64,000 nucleotides of DNA from Acidobacteria bacterium RIFCSPLOWO2_02_FULL_65_29 (lineage in GTDB: Bacteria; Acidobacteriota; Vicinamibacteria; Vicinamibacterales; CAVVIG01), in the NCBI GenBank assembly GCA_001767435.1, contig MEKT01000199.1, forward strand, positions 1-64,000, written 5' to 3'. A model generated the notes under the pieces. The model did no database searches. It was not told where the DNA came from and saw only the letters and a program-made list of their open reading frames with translations. A program made the translations under genes and the position numbers. Below, piece by piece: positions 1 through 9,270 of this stretch; positions within the stretch are counted from its first letter, which is position 1; each line of letters starts with the position of its first letter.

Positions 1-2
1 TG

Positions 3-179
3 TTTGGTCTCGCGGAGGGCAGCGCGCGGCTCGGCCGCCTCGACAAGGCGCGCATGTACTTCGAGCGGCTGGTCAGGGACGCGCCGACGTCGGGCCAGAC
101 TCCCAGGGCGCAGGCATGGCTGACGACCGGATCGGTGCCGAAGGTGGCCGGCATCGGCTGTGTCGGATGTCATAAGTAG
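3..179 (+). CDS. C-terminal fragment of a TPR-like protein ending in CVGCHK (5' end outside window)
   Basis: Open frame 3 from window start: FGLAEGSARLGRLDKARMYFERLVRDAP...GCVGCHK*, stop TAG 177-179. Confidence 0.65.
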   Translation, partial: FGLAEGSARLGRLDKARMYFERLVRDAPTSGQTPRAQAWLTTGSVPKVAGIGCVGCHK

Positions 180-200
180 CGACAGCCGAGGCCGACGTCT

Positions 201-1271
201 ATGACTCGCGAGACATTTCGCTACGCACTGAGGATTTTCGCGGCCAACGTGGCCGCGTCCACCCTCGTCGCCGTGGCGTTTGGCGGCGTCGCGCTGAGCA
301 CGCCGTGGCGCGACGGGCTGCGCGTGTTCGGGATCGCGTTTCTCTTCTCGAACTGCATCGGCATCCCCGTGGCGGCGGCCCTGCCCCGGCTCGGGCGGCG
401 GGTGTGGGATCGCGTCGCGTTCCCTGGCAATTGGATGGTGATGATCGCGGCCATGATGGTCCTGGCCGTGGCCGGGAGCGTGCTGGCCATCACGACGCTC
501 ATGGTGTTCGGGGCCGTTCCGGCGTCGGATTTCGTGGAGTGGTTCGCCGGGTCGCTCCGCATTTCACTCATCACGACGGTGACAATCGGCATCGTGGTCA
601 CCGGATACGAGCTGATGCGCGCGCGGCTCGACCAGGCGACGATTGCGCTCCGCACGAAAGAGCGCGACGAGGCGGAGGCGCGTCGCCTGGCCACCGAAGC
701 GCAGCTGGCGTCGCTCGAGTCGCGCGTGCAGCCCCATTTTCTCTTCAATACGTTGAATTCGATCGCCGCGCTGATTCCCGGCGATCCGGCTGGCGCTGAG
801 CGGATGACGGCCCAGCTCGCCACGCTCCTGCGATCGTCGCTCGACGCCGGCGGCGCGCCGCTCGTGCCGCTCGACGAGGAATTGACGATCGTCCGCGACT
901 ATCTGGCCATCGAGCGGGTGCGATTCGGCGATCGGCTCCGCTTCGAGATCGGCATCGACGAGCACGCCGGGCGGACGCCGGTTCCGCGCCTCTCGCTGCA
1001 GACGCTCGTGGAGAACAGCGTGAAGTTCGCCGTCTCGCCCAGACCCGGCGGCGCGTCCATTGTGATCCGAGCGACGATGACCGGCGGCCGCGTCCGCATT
1101 GACGTCGAGGACGATGGCCCCGGATTCGGCAGCATGGGCGTACCGGCCGGCCACGGCCTCGCACTGCTCGACGCGCGATTGAAGATGCTGTACGGCAACC
1201 GTGCGACGCTGAAGATTGACAGCCAGCCGGCTCGATCCATCGTGGCGATCGAGCTGCCAAGGGAACCATGA
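201..1271 (+). CDS. LytS-type sensor histidine kinase (His_kinase/HATPase_c)
   Basis: N-terminal TM segments, ESRVQPHFLFNTLNSIAALI motif, HATPase motif DDGPGFG; overlaps downstream LytTR regulator. Confidence 0.9.
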   Translation: MTRETFRYALRIFAANVAASTLVAVAFGGVALSTPWRDGLRVFGIAFLFSNCIGIPVAAALPRLGRRVWDRVAFPGNWMVMIAAMMVLAVAGSVLAITTLMVFGAVPASDFVEWFAGSLRISLITTVTIGIVVTGYELMRARLDQATIALRTKERDEAEARRLATEAQLASLESRVQPHFLFNTLNSIAALIPGDPAGAERMTAQLATLLRSSLDAGGAPLVPLDEELTIVRDYLAIERVRFGDRLRFEIGIDEHAGRTPVPRLSLQTLVENSVKFAVSPRPGGASIVIRATMTGGRVRIDVEDDGPGFGSMGVPAGHGLALLDARLKMLYGNRATLKIDSQPARSIVAIELPREP

Positions 1272-2047
1272 CATTACGCGCCTACCTCGTTGACGACGAG
1301 CGGCTGGCGATCGAACGCCTGACGCGCCTGCTCGAAGCGACCGGGCGGGTCGAGATCGGCGGCGCCACGACCGATCCTGAAGCCGCGCTGACGTATCTCC
1401 GTGCGCACGACATTGACGCGCTCTTCCTCGATATCCAGATGCCCGGGTTGACCGGGTTTCAACTGATCGAGAAGCTCGATCGCGACGTGCCGGTGATCTT
1501 CACGACCGCGTACGACCGGTATGCCATCGAGGCGTTCTCGGTGAACCCGGTCGACTATCTGCTCAAACCGATCGAGCCCGACAGGCTCGCGAAGGCCCTC
1601 GACAGGCTCGATCGGCGATCGGGAATGGGCCAACAGGGAGCGCCCGGCGATCTGCCGCCCGCCCGCGACGTGCGGGCGCTCGCTCGCGAGCTCGCTCGGC
1701 ATCTTTCACCACAGCGTCTCGAGCGGATCGCCTCGCGCGTCGGCGACAAGACGACGCTTGTCGATGTCGCGCGCGTCACGCACTTTTTCTCGAAAGACAA
1801 GCTGACGTTCGCCGTCTCCGCCGGCCGCGAGCACGTGATCGACGTCACTCTGGTCGACCTCGAGGAGCGGCTCGATTCCCGGCGGTTCGTGCGCATCCAC
1901 CGGGCCACGATCGTCAACGTCGCGTTCGTGCAGGAGATCTACCCGGGCATCGAAGGCGTGATGGTCCGGCTCAAGGACGATGGCAAGACCGAGCTCTCGG
2001 TCGCGCGCGACCGCGTGCGGGAGCTCAAGGAGAGACTTGGGATTTGA
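1268..2047 (+). CDS. LytTR-family response regulator
   Basis: Receiver domain (VDDERLAIERL, FLDIQMPGLTGFQL) plus LytTR C-terminus (RRFVRIHRATIVNV). Confidence 0.92.
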   Translation: MTLRAYLVDDERLAIERLTRLLEATGRVEIGGATTDPEAALTYLRAHDIDALFLDIQMPGLTGFQLIEKLDRDVPVIFTTAYDRYAIEAFSVNPVDYLLKPIEPDRLAKALDRLDRRSGMGQQGAPGDLPPARDVRALARELARHLSPQRLERIASRVGDKTTLVDVARVTHFFSKDKLTFAVSAGREHVIDVTLVDLEERLDSRRFVRIHRATIVNVAFVQEIYPGIEGVMVRLKDDGKTELSVARDRVRELKERLGI

Positions 2048-2079
2048 GGATTTGAGGATTTGAGGATTTGAGGATTTAG
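2038..2079. repeat. Octamer array GATTTGAG x ~5; contains the TGA stop of the upstream CDS
   Basis: gggatttgaggatttgaggatttgaggatttgaggatttag. Confidence 0.95.
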
Positions 2080-2167
2080 CGACAGGCCCGCGCTGTCTGT
2101 CCGTATATACCTTTTTCGTGATTTCGTGCTTTCGTGGCCGATCGCATATATGAGATGCGTTCTAGCC

Positions 2168-2197
2168 TAACAGGCTGATGAAGAACGCAGCCTGTTA
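2168..2197 (-). terminator. Perfect 10-bp inverted repeat overlapping the stop of the minus-strand CDS; hairpin without clear T tract
   Basis: TAACAGGCTG-N10-CAGCCTGTTA. Confidence 0.4.
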
Positions 2198-3256
2198 CCA
2201 GGCGAGCGCGGTGTTCTCTCCGGCAGCGACCGATGCCGGTTTGCTCTGCTGTCCGATCCGCACGGTGTAGTCGCCGGCAACCAGCGCGACCGGCGAGTTG
2301 ATCTTGCTCGCCGCGAGTTGCTGACCCGCGGAGTCGAGGACGTAGTAATAATCGTTTCCAGAGCCGTTGACCGTCAGCGTTCCCGTGTCGACGCGCGCGA
2401 TCTCGGCGGCGGCAACTTTGGCGCCGGCCTTCGTGTTGTTGACATTGATCTGCCACCCGCCTGGAAACAGGGACACCGGGCGGCCCAGTTTGGCGGCCAC
2501 CAACTGCGTCCCCTTGTCGTCGAAGACGTAGTAATACTCGTCGGTGGCGCCTTGTACCGTGAGTGTCCCGGTTTCCACGCGCGTGGTCTCGGCCGCGGTG
2601 ACCTTGACCCCCACCGCAGTGTTATTGACCTTGACGCTCCAGTCGCCTGCAAGCAGCGACTTGGGCGCGTTCAATCTGGCCGCGGTGAGCTGAGTGCCGG
2701 CTGAATCGAAGACGTAGTAGTACTCTTCCGTGGCGCCGCGGACCTCGAGCGTTCCAGCCTTGATGTCAATCGTCGCTTGGGGTCCGAGCTCGACGGCCGT
2801 GCGCGTCGTGTTCACGCGCACATCGTACTGGCCAGGAAATAGCGCGATTGTCGCGTTGAGGCGTGCCGCGGCCAGCTGTGAGCCGGCCGTGTCGAACACG
2901 TAGTAATACTCCTCGGTCGCACCTGTCACCTTGAGGGTCGACGCCACGCATCGCGTCAGCATGCCTGCCTGGACAGACACCTGGTGGGTGGACTTGTTGA
3001 CGAGGACGCGATACTCGCCAGGCTGAAGGCCCTCGGCTTGGTTGAGACGGGCCGCCGCAATCTGTTTGCCGGCCTGATCCTGGAAGTACGCATACTCTTC
3101 GGTGGGAGCGCCGACCAACGCGGCGCCCTGGCCCGCGGCCACACGAGTGGTCGCGGGAATCGGCTCGACGGCACACAAGGAATCGGGCGGCGGCGCCGTC
3201 GCACAGGCCGACGCCGCAAGGACGAGGATACACAGCGTGACTGGGCTTCGAGTCAT
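2195..3256 (-). CDS. Putative exported lipoprotein with five ~58-aa internal repeats (YYYVxDxxGxQLxAxxLN...)
   Basis: Signal/lipobox-like N-terminus (LCILVLAASACA); repeated ATEEYYYVFDSAGTQLxAARLN blocks. Confidence 0.75.
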   Translation of the reverse strand: MTRSPVTLCILVLAASACATAPPPDSLCAVEPIPATTRVAAGQGAALVGAPTEEYAYFQDQAGKQIAAARLNQAEGLQPGEYRVLVNKSTHQVSVQAGMLTRCVASTLKVTGATEEYYYVFDTAGSQLAAARLNATIALFPGQYDVRVNTTRTAVELGPQATIDIKAGTLEVRGATEEYYYVFDSAGTQLTAARLNAPKSLLAGDWSVKVNNTAVGVKVTAAETTRVETGTLTVQGATDEYYYVFDDKGTQLVAAKLGRPVSLFPGGWQINVNNTKAGAKVAAAEIARVDTGTLTVNGSGNDYYYVLDSAGQQLAASKINSPVALVAGDYTVRIGQQSKPASVAAGENTALAW

Positions 3257-3289
3257 GTCGGGCCTCGGTTTTGCCGAATGCTACCCTAC

Positions 3290-3556
3290 TTCTCTTTTTC
3301 GTGTCTTCGTGCCTTCGTGGCATGTCTTTTCGCAGCCGCGTTGTCACCTTAATCTGTTCTTTTTCGTGTTTTCGTGTCTTCGTGGCCCTTCCCCGTGGCC
3401 AACCACCCCCCGCCGCTGCCCGCTCACCGGCGGCTCCGGCCCGTTTGCTGAAAGCAGGATCCGACAAACCCCTTCTTCGTCTATTATTTAGCGCGAAACA
3501 GCCACGAAGCACGAAGGCACGAAGAAGAGCAGCGAAAACACGACAGCACGAAGACG
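3290..3556. repeat. Inverted pair of CACGAA-type arrays (TTTTTCGTGTTTTCGTGTCTTCGTGGCC ... GCCACGAAGCACGAAGGCACGAAG)
   Basis: Direct inspection of 3290-3400 and 3497-3556. Confidence 0.85.
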
Positions 3557-3658
3557 GGCTACGGGCAGACTGGAGCCAAATCCTGAGAGCCCAAAGCCTC
3601 TAAAGCCCAAGGCCCACAGCCTATTGGCCGTTCAGAAGAAGATCCAGGAGACGCCGCG

Positions 3659-5758
3659 ATGCACCGACCAATAAAGTACGTTGAAAAAGGACTCTCGGTC
3701 GCCGCCAACGGGGCCTGGGTGGTCTTCAACGGCTTGAACAAAATCGGCCAGAACCCGTCGTTCACGCCCAAGTGGTCCGACAAGCCGCTCTTGAAGTCGT
3801 ATCAGAAGACGAAGCCGCCGCTCGGCTGGCCTCGCGAGACCGATTCGCTCTGCCCGACCTGCACGCGCGAAGCGCGGCAGGCGATTCTCGACGGCAAGAA
3901 AGACGTGAACGACCTGCTGCACGAGAAGGTCGGCGAGATCAAGGCGACGATCCTCGAGCGCGACGGCAAGATCCTGATGGTGAAGGACTGCCCCATCCAC
4001 GGCCACTTCGAGGACGTGATGGCGATCGATACCGACTTCTTCAAGCATCTCGAAGAGGTGTTCCCGGGCCGCGATATCCGCGCGCACAGCGACGAGAAGC
4101 TCCACAACCACGGCAGCAGCACGATCAAGCACGGCCGCGGCTCGGTTCTCACGGTGGACCTGACGAACCGCTGCAACATGATGTGCGACCCGTGCTTCAT
4201 GGACGCCAACCAGGTGGGCTTCGTCCACGAGCTGTCGTGGGAGGACATCAAGCAAGTCCTGGACAACGCGATCAGCATCAAGCCGCGGCGCCAGATGTCG
4301 GTGCAGTTCTCGGGCGGAGAGCCGACAATCTCGCCCTACTTCCTCGACGCCGTGCGCTACGCGCGCAAGGTGGGCTACAACAGCGTGCAGGCCGCCACCA
4401 ACGGGATCGAGTTCGCGAAGGATCCGGAGTTCGCCAAGGCGGCGGCCGAGGCCGGCCTGCGCTACGCGTACCTCCAGTTCGACGGCATCGGCAACGCGGC
4501 GAACGCGCATCGGCGGGTCGGCAATCTCTTCGACGTCAAGCTGCGAGCGATCGAGAACCTGTACAGCAACGGCGTCGACATCGTGCCGGTCGTGACGATC
4601 GTCAACGGCGTGAACAACGAGCAGGTGGGCCGCATCATCGAGTTCGCGCTCGACAACCCGAAAAAGATCAACTTCCTGTCGTTTCAGCCGGTATCGTTCA
4701 CGGGGCGCGACGAGGAGATTACCGACGAGCGGCGCCACGCGCAGCGCTATACGTTGTCTCACTTGGCGCACGACGTGAAGAACCAGACGGGTCTGGGCGA
4801 ACCCACACGCGACTGGTTCCCCATCTCGTTCATGGGCAGCTTCACCGACTGGGCCGACGTCACGCACGGCGCGGAAAAGGAATTCGGCCAGCTCACCTGC
4901 GGATGCCACCCCAACTGCGGCGTCGGCATGGCCGTGATGATCGACAAGGAAACCAAGGAAGCCGTGCCGGTCACGGCGTTCCTCAAGGCGGAGCGGCTGG
5001 CGAAGGACGTCGCCGCCGTCAGCGACGCGGGCCGCGGCCGCTTCCTGTCGGTCGTCGGCATGGCGCTTTCGCTGATGCGCAACTACGACTCGTTCAAGTC
5101 GCCGAGGGAATTCAGGCTCAGCGATCTGCTCCGCAAATTCGACAAGACGTTTGGCGGGACCAAGTCGGCCGAAAAGGGCAAGTACGGCAGCGTCGAAGGC
5201 ACGCGGACGAGGTCCGACATCGACAAGCGTCGATCGGATCGCTGGAACTTCCTCTTCATCGCCGGCATGTGGTTCCAGGATCTGTTCAACTACGATTTCC
5301 GCCGCACCGAGATGTGCATCATCCCGTATGCCACGCAGCAAGGCGAGATTTCCTTCTGCGCCTACAACACCGGCATCGGCTGGCGCAACATCATCGAGAA
5401 GATGCACATGACGGCCACCCTCACCAAGTGGTACGAGGAGCACGGCCGCCACGAGATCTTCGCGGGCAACAAGAGCGTGCCGCTCAACTCGACGAAGCAC
5501 TCGCTGAAGTTGAACGACGAGGCGGTGCGCAAGGGCGCGCAGACCGATCTCGACGACCTCGGCATCGCGAAGAACGCGCGCGAAGAGAAACTGAAAAAGC
5601 AGCACGACGAGATGGCCAAGCTCTATCGGCAGCACGTGCTGAAAGAGCAGCCCACGTTGCAGATTCAGGGCCTCGGCGGGCGCCGGGGAGCCGGGACTTC
5701 AGGCGAGACGAATTCGAAGCAAGAGCCGCAGCTGGTGCTTCATCAGCCTACGGTGTAG
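3659..5758 (+). CDS. Radical SAM protein related to tetraether lipid synthase (Tes/MJ0619-like)
   Basis: TNRCNMMCDPCF (CX3CX2C), QFSGGEPTIS, NFLSFQPVSFTGR, CGCHPNCG, N-terminal LCPTCTRE. Confidence 0.85.
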   Translation: MHRPIKYVEKGLSVAANGAWVVFNGLNKIGQNPSFTPKWSDKPLLKSYQKTKPPLGWPRETDSLCPTCTREARQAILDGKKDVNDLLHEKVGEIKATILERDGKILMVKDCPIHGHFEDVMAIDTDFFKHLEEVFPGRDIRAHSDEKLHNHGSSTIKHGRGSVLTVDLTNRCNMMCDPCFMDANQVGFVHELSWEDIKQVLDNAISIKPRRQMSVQFSGGEPTISPYFLDAVRYARKVGYNSVQAATNGIEFAKDPEFAKAAAEAGLRYAYLQFDGIGNAANAHRRVGNLFDVKLRAIENLYSNGVDIVPVVTIVNGVNNEQVGRIIEFALDNPKKINFLSFQPVSFTGRDEEITDERRHAQRYTLSHLAHDVKNQTGLGEPTRDWFPISFMGSFTDWADVTHGAEKEFGQLTCGCHPNCGVGMAVMIDKETKEAVPVTAFLKAERLAKDVAAVSDAGRGRFLSVVGMALSLMRNYDSFKSPREFRLSDLLRKFDKTFGGTKSAEKGKYGSVEGTRTRSDIDKRRSDRWNFLFIAGMWFQDLFNYDFRRTEMCIIPYATQQGEISFCAYNTGIGWRNIIEKMHMTATLTKWYEEHGRHEIFAGNKSVPLNSTKHSLKLNDEAVRKGAQTDLDDLGIAKNAREEKLKKQHDEMAKLYRQHVLKEQPTLQIQGLGGRRGAGTSGETNSKQEPQLVLHQPTV

Positions 5759-5798
5759 TCAGATAGTCGATAGTCGTTAGTCGATAGTCGATAGTCGG
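5758..5798. repeat. Heptamer array TAGTCGA, beginning at/near the stop codon of the radical SAM gene
   Basis: gtcagatagtcgatagtcgttagtcgatagtcgatagtcg. Confidence 0.9.
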
Positions 5799-5826
5799 GG
5801 CCGGCGAGAAATCGCCGGCCTTTTTC
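5799..5826 (+). terminator. Rho-independent terminator
   Basis: GGCCGGCGA-gaaa-TCGCCGGCC followed by TTTTTC. Confidence 0.85.
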
Positions 5827-5828
5827 TT

Positions 5829-6536
5829 TCACTGGCCCGGCGCGCCGGCCCTGCCTGCCCGCCCAGTGGGCGGAGGCGTCGGAGGCACGTACTCGATCAT
5901 CACGTTGCTGATGACCGCAATCGGGCGACCGGGCGACGCGTAGGTCGCCGAACCCTCCGGGCGATCGACGATCAATTTCTCACCAAGCAGGCTGACTTCG
6001 TTTTCCTCTTCAGGGATCACGATTGTGACGTGCTCGGTCCCGGTGGGCGCCACGGCTTTGACGCCGCCCGGTCCCGCGCCGCCACCGATCCGCTCGACCA
6101 GATCCGACGCCTTTCGGAACTCGCTCTGCACCACCGCGCGGCTGAGGAGCGTGTTGTCCATGGCGAGGACGCCGATGACGGCCGTGTACCGCGCAAACGT
6201 GCGGTTCGCCTTCATTTGGTCTTCCGAGTAGGTGTGGCGGTTGTGCAGGTCGAAGGTCAGGCTGACGGGGCCCTGGTGCGGCGGCAACGTGATCAGGACG
6301 CCGCCGGCCGGATCGCGGCCGCTCATCACGTCACAGTAGGCGCGCCGCGTGCTGATGCCCGGGCCGAGCGGCGTCGGACACGCCATCTCGGGCATCGTCT
6401 TGATCGGTTGCGGGGGCGGCGCCGGCGCGGCCCTCCGTGGCGCTGGCTTTGGCGCTGGCTTTCGGGTCTGCCCCGTCACAGCAACCGCTGAGATCAGCAC
6501 AACCGCACAGACGAGCGACAGCAACCGCATCGCCAC
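5829..6536 (-). CDS. Hypothetical exported protein with Pro/Ala-rich N-terminal linker
   Basis: Signal peptide MRLLSLVCAVVLISAVAVTGQ; long continuous ORF. Confidence 0.7.
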   Translation of the reverse strand: MAMRLLSLVCAVVLISAVAVTGQTRKPAPKPAPRRAAPAPPPQPIKTMPEMACPTPLGPGISTRRAYCDVMSGRDPAGGVLITLPPHQGPVSLTFDLHNRHTYSEDQMKANRTFARYTAVIGVLAMDNTLLSRAVVQSEFRKASDLVERIGGGAGPGGVKAVAPTGTEHVTIVIPEEENEVSLLGEKLIVDRPEGSATYASPGRPIAVISNVMIEYVPPTPPPTGRAGRAGAPGQ

Positions 6537-6563
6537 CAGTATAGTACCGTTCTGAGTTCTCCG

Positions 6564-7169
6564 TTAGTCTTGGCCGATGCAGGCGAAGCCCGCCGGCATG
6601 CTGTCGAGTTGAGCCGGCGCGGCGCTCCGGAGCTTGATGAGCTCGAGAAACTCCATGCGCGTGCGCGCGTTGTTGCGGAAGGCGCCGTGCATCGCGCTCG
6701 TCACGGCAAACGAGTTCTGCTTCTCGACGCCGCGCATCGACATGCACAGGTGCGTCGCCTCGACGACGACGGCGACGCCGAGTGGCGCGATCTTCTCGCG
6801 GATGGTGTCGGCGATCTGGCTGGTGAGTCGTTCCTGGATTTGCAAGCGCCGGCTGAACACGTCCACCAGGCGCGGAATCTTGCTCAGGCCGATCACCTTG
6901 GTGGCGGGAATGTAGGCGATGTGACACTTGCCGAAAAACGGCAGCAGGTGATGCTCGCACAGGCTGTAGAAGTCGATGTCTTTCACGATCACCATCTCGT
7001 TATAATCGACGGTAAAGAGGGCATCGTTGAGCACCTCATCGATGTTGGCGTCGTATCCGCTGGTGAGAAACGTGAGCGCCTTCTCGACCCGCTTCGGCGT
7101 CTGGAGCAGCCCTTCCCGCTCCGGGTCCTCGCCGAGCTCCGCCAGCAGCTTCCGGATGAGATCCTGCAT
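6564..7169 (-). CDS. folE: GTP cyclohydrolase I
   Basis: [55 protein letters not shown]. Confidence 0.95.
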   Translation of the reverse strand: MQDLIRKLLAELGEDPEREGLLQTPKRVEKALTFLTSGYDANIDEVLNDALFTVDYNEMVIVKDIDFYSLCEHHLLPFFGKCHIAYIPATKVIGLSKIPRLVDVFSRRLQIQERLTSQIADTIREKIAPLGVAVVVEATHLCMSMRGVEKQNSFAVTSAMHGAFRNNARTRMEFLELIKLRSAAPAQLDSMPAGFACIGQD

Positions 7170-7866
7170 CCTCCTATTCTATATCTCGGGTTCAGCCGTG
7201 GCGTTTCACGCGCAGCCGCCCGACCAGCTCTACGCCGATCGCGCGAACCTGGCGAGCGCGCGGCGCGCCGCCGACGCGTGGGCAGCCGAGCTCACGGGGA
7301 ACCCCACGGCCTTCGACGCGGCCTGGAAGCTGGCGCGGGCCGATTACTGGCTGGGCGGGCACGCGCGGGAGAACGAACGGCGCACGTTCCTCGAAGCCGG
7401 CATCGAGGCCGGCCGGAAGGCCGCCGCCCTCCAGCCGTCCCGCCCCGAGGGCCATTTCTGGATCGCCGCCAACATGGGCGCGCTGGCCGAGTCGTTTGGT
7501 CTCCGCGCGGGGCTCAGGTATCGAAAGCCCATTCGCGAGGAGCTGGAAACCGTGTTGAAGATCGACCCGGCGTTCATGCACGGGTCAGCCGATCGCGCGC
7601 TGGGTCGCTGGTATTTCAAAGTGCCGGGGCTGTTTGGCGGGAGCGACAAGAAGGCCGAGGCGCATCTGCGCGCATCGTTGACATACAACGATCGCAGCAC
7701 GATCTCGCGCTTCTTCCTGGCCGAAGTACTGCTCGACACCGGGCGCAAGGAGGAAGCGCGCGCCGAGATCCAAAGGGTGATCGACGCGCCGCTCGATCCC
7801 GACTGGGCGCCGGAGGATCTGGAGTACAAGGCGAAGGCGCGCGCGCTCCTGGCGAGGCTGAAGTAG
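7156..7866 (+). CDS. TPR/TatT-like exported protein
   Basis: Internal ATG start; signal-like N-terminus, [52 protein letters not shown]. Confidence 0.65.
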   Translation: MRSCILLFYISGSAVAFHAQPPDQLYADRANLASARRAADAWAAELTGNPTAFDAAWKLARADYWLGGHARENERRTFLEAGIEAGRKAAALQPSRPEGHFWIAANMGALAESFGLRAGLRYRKPIREELETVLKIDPAFMHGSADRALGRWYFKVPGLFGGSDKKAEAHLRASLTYNDRSTISRFFLAEVLLDTGRKEEARAEIQRVIDAPLDPDWAPEDLEYKAKARALLARLK

Positions 7867-7893
7867 GCCGGGCCCTTTCGGACCCGGCGGGAA

Positions 7894-7935
7894 GCGGGTC
7901 TGCAGATCCGCACAACATCCTGCCGCAGACTCCTA
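7894..7935 (-). repeat. Intergenic repeat copy (TAGGAGTCTGCGGCAG...GTGCGGATCTGCAGACCCGC); shares its first TAG with the MazF stop
   Basis: Matches 25561-25606. Confidence 0.75.
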
Positions 7936-8250
7936 TCGCGAGAAGCCGAGCGCAAAGAGCAGCGCCGACTGCACGTCGGCCATCCGGCCAGAGGGCAAGG
8001 TCGCGATCAGTCCGCCGACGCGGGCACGCGCGACGGTCTGGACGTGATCGAGGTTGACGGCGCATAGGGTGGGCAGACCGTCCGCCTGTGTCAGCAGCAC
8101 TTCCGAAGGAATGTCACGAACGGTCGACGTGATGGGGGCGACGGTCACTTCGCCGAGAAACTCGAGCGCCGAGTCGCGGGTCAAGACGAGCACCGGCCGC
8201 TTCTTGTCCGGCCTGGCGAATCGATACCACCGGACCTCGCCCCGGCGCAT
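7933..8250 (-). CDS. MazF/PemK-type toxin
   Basis: MRRGEVRWYRFARPDKKRPVLVLTRDSALEFLGEVTVAPITSTVR. Confidence 0.88.
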   Translation of the reverse strand: MRRGEVRWYRFARPDKKRPVLVLTRDSALEFLGEVTVAPITSTVRDIPSEVLLTQADGLPTLCAVNLDHVQTVARARVGGLIATLPSGRMADVQSALLFALGFSR

Positions 8251-8269
8251 GAGGGCTCCTCCGCTGCCC

Positions 8270-8500
8270 CTAATCGGGCCAGACCTGCTCGGCGGCCCAC
8301 GCGTCGAACTCGCCCCGGTGGGCGGGCTTCTGTCGATAGCCTTCCCGGTGCCGCCGTTCGAGCTCCTGGACGTGAAGCTGCTCGATCGCCGCCACAAGCG
8401 CGCGGCGTGTGAACGACGAGCGCGTGAGGCCGAGGCGCCGCGCGGCCTTGTCGACCCTGGCGACCAGCTCCGGCTCGATCGTCATCTGGACGGTTCGCAT
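8270..8500 (-). CDS. Ribbon-helix-helix antitoxin
   Basis: MRTVQMTIEPELVARVDKAARRLGLTRSSFTRRAL; directly upstream of mazF-like gene. Confidence 0.8.
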   Translation of the reverse strand: MRTVQMTIEPELVARVDKAARRLGLTRSSFTRRALVAAIEQLHVQELERRHREGYRQKPAHRGEFDAWAAEQVWPD

Positions 8501-8511
8501 GTGGATACTGA

Positions 8512-8529
8512 TAGCTATGCTAATAGCTA
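8512..8529. promoter_or_regulatory. Candidate operator for left TA module: TAGCTAT-GCTA-ATAGCTA
   Basis: Perfect 7-bp inverted repeat immediately upstream of the minus-strand antitoxin start. Confidence 0.55.
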
Positions 8530-8585
8530 GTACGGAAACCCGTCAAGAGCACACTAATGCCGTTCTTGGACACTTGAAAGGTCAG

Positions 8586-8599
8586 TACATGATCATGTA
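8586..8599. promoter_or_regulatory. Candidate operator for right TA module: palindrome TACATGATCATGTA
   Basis: Perfect 14-bp palindrome ~12 bp upstream of ATG at 8611. Confidence 0.55.
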
Positions 8600-8610
8600 T
8601 ATGTTTATGT

Positions 8611-8844
8611 ATGAAACATGTACAGATAAGCATCGATCACGAAACGCTCGCGATGGTGGACCGCGTCGGCAAGCCGCTCGGGCTCAGGCGATCCGCGATC
8701 GTCCGCCTGGCGCTTCGGGAGTGGCTTAGCCGGAAGGCCGTCGAACGCTTCGAACAGGAATGGATAGGGGCGCTCGGGAGGCATCCCGACCAGCCTGAAC
8801 GCGCCGACCAGTGGTTGGGGATTCAAGCCTGGAGCCGGAAATGA
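8611..8844 (+). CDS. Ribbon-helix-helix antitoxin
   Basis: MKHVQISIDHETLAMVDRVGKPLGLRRSAIVRLALREWL. Confidence 0.8.
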   Translation: MKHVQISIDHETLAMVDRVGKPLGLRRSAIVRLALREWLSRKAVERFEQEWIGALGRHPDQPERADQWLGIQAWSRK

Positions 8845-9164
8845 ACCGCGGCGATGTCTGGCTGCTCGACCTGGGCGGACGAGCCGGGACGCGGCCGGCG
8901 CTGATCGTCACGCGGCAGGCGGTTGTCCCTCACGTCAACAAGCTCACGGTCGCGGAAATCACGTCGTCGGGCAAGGGATACCCGACTGAAGTGTCTATCG
9001 GCCACAAGGCCAACCTCGCCAAAGAGTCCTACGTCACGCTCGACAACATTCAGACGGTTTCCAAGACTCGTTTCGTCAAGTACGTCGGCGCCCTCGATTC
9101 CGAGACGATGCGCACGGTCGGGCGCAAGCTCGTGCTGGCCCTCGGCCTCGAAGACCTCGTCTAG
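8841..9164 (+). CDS. MazF/PemK-type toxin
   Basis: MNRGDVWLLDLGGRAGTRPALIVTRQAVVPHVNKLTVAEITS; 4-bp overlap with antitoxin. Confidence 0.88.
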   Translation: MNRGDVWLLDLGGRAGTRPALIVTRQAVVPHVNKLTVAEITSSGKGYPTEVSIGHKANLAKESYVTLDNIQTVSKTRFVKYVGALDSETMRTVGRKLVLALGLEDLV

Positions 9165-9187
9165 GGGCGCGCGGGGTGCTGCCGTCG

Positions 9188-9270
9188 CTTGTACGAGAGT
9201 AGGCGCAAATCCGGCACGTGCTCGAAATGACGCGTGTTGCCGGTGAGCAGTGGGACCAACTCCACGGCTG
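9188..9270 (-). pseudogene. 3' remnant of a vapC-type PIN toxin gene
   Basis: VELVPLLTGNTRHFEHVPDLRLLSYK matches C-terminus of the intact PIN protein at 13079-13495. Confidence 0.8.

Noticed and set aside
3632-5635. 667-aa minus-strand ORF and 664-aa plus-strand alternative frame over the radical SAM gene
   Set aside because: Shadow ORFs; low-complexity Arg/Ala/Val-rich translations with no recognisable motifs, while frame 3659-5758 carries the conserved Cys motifs.
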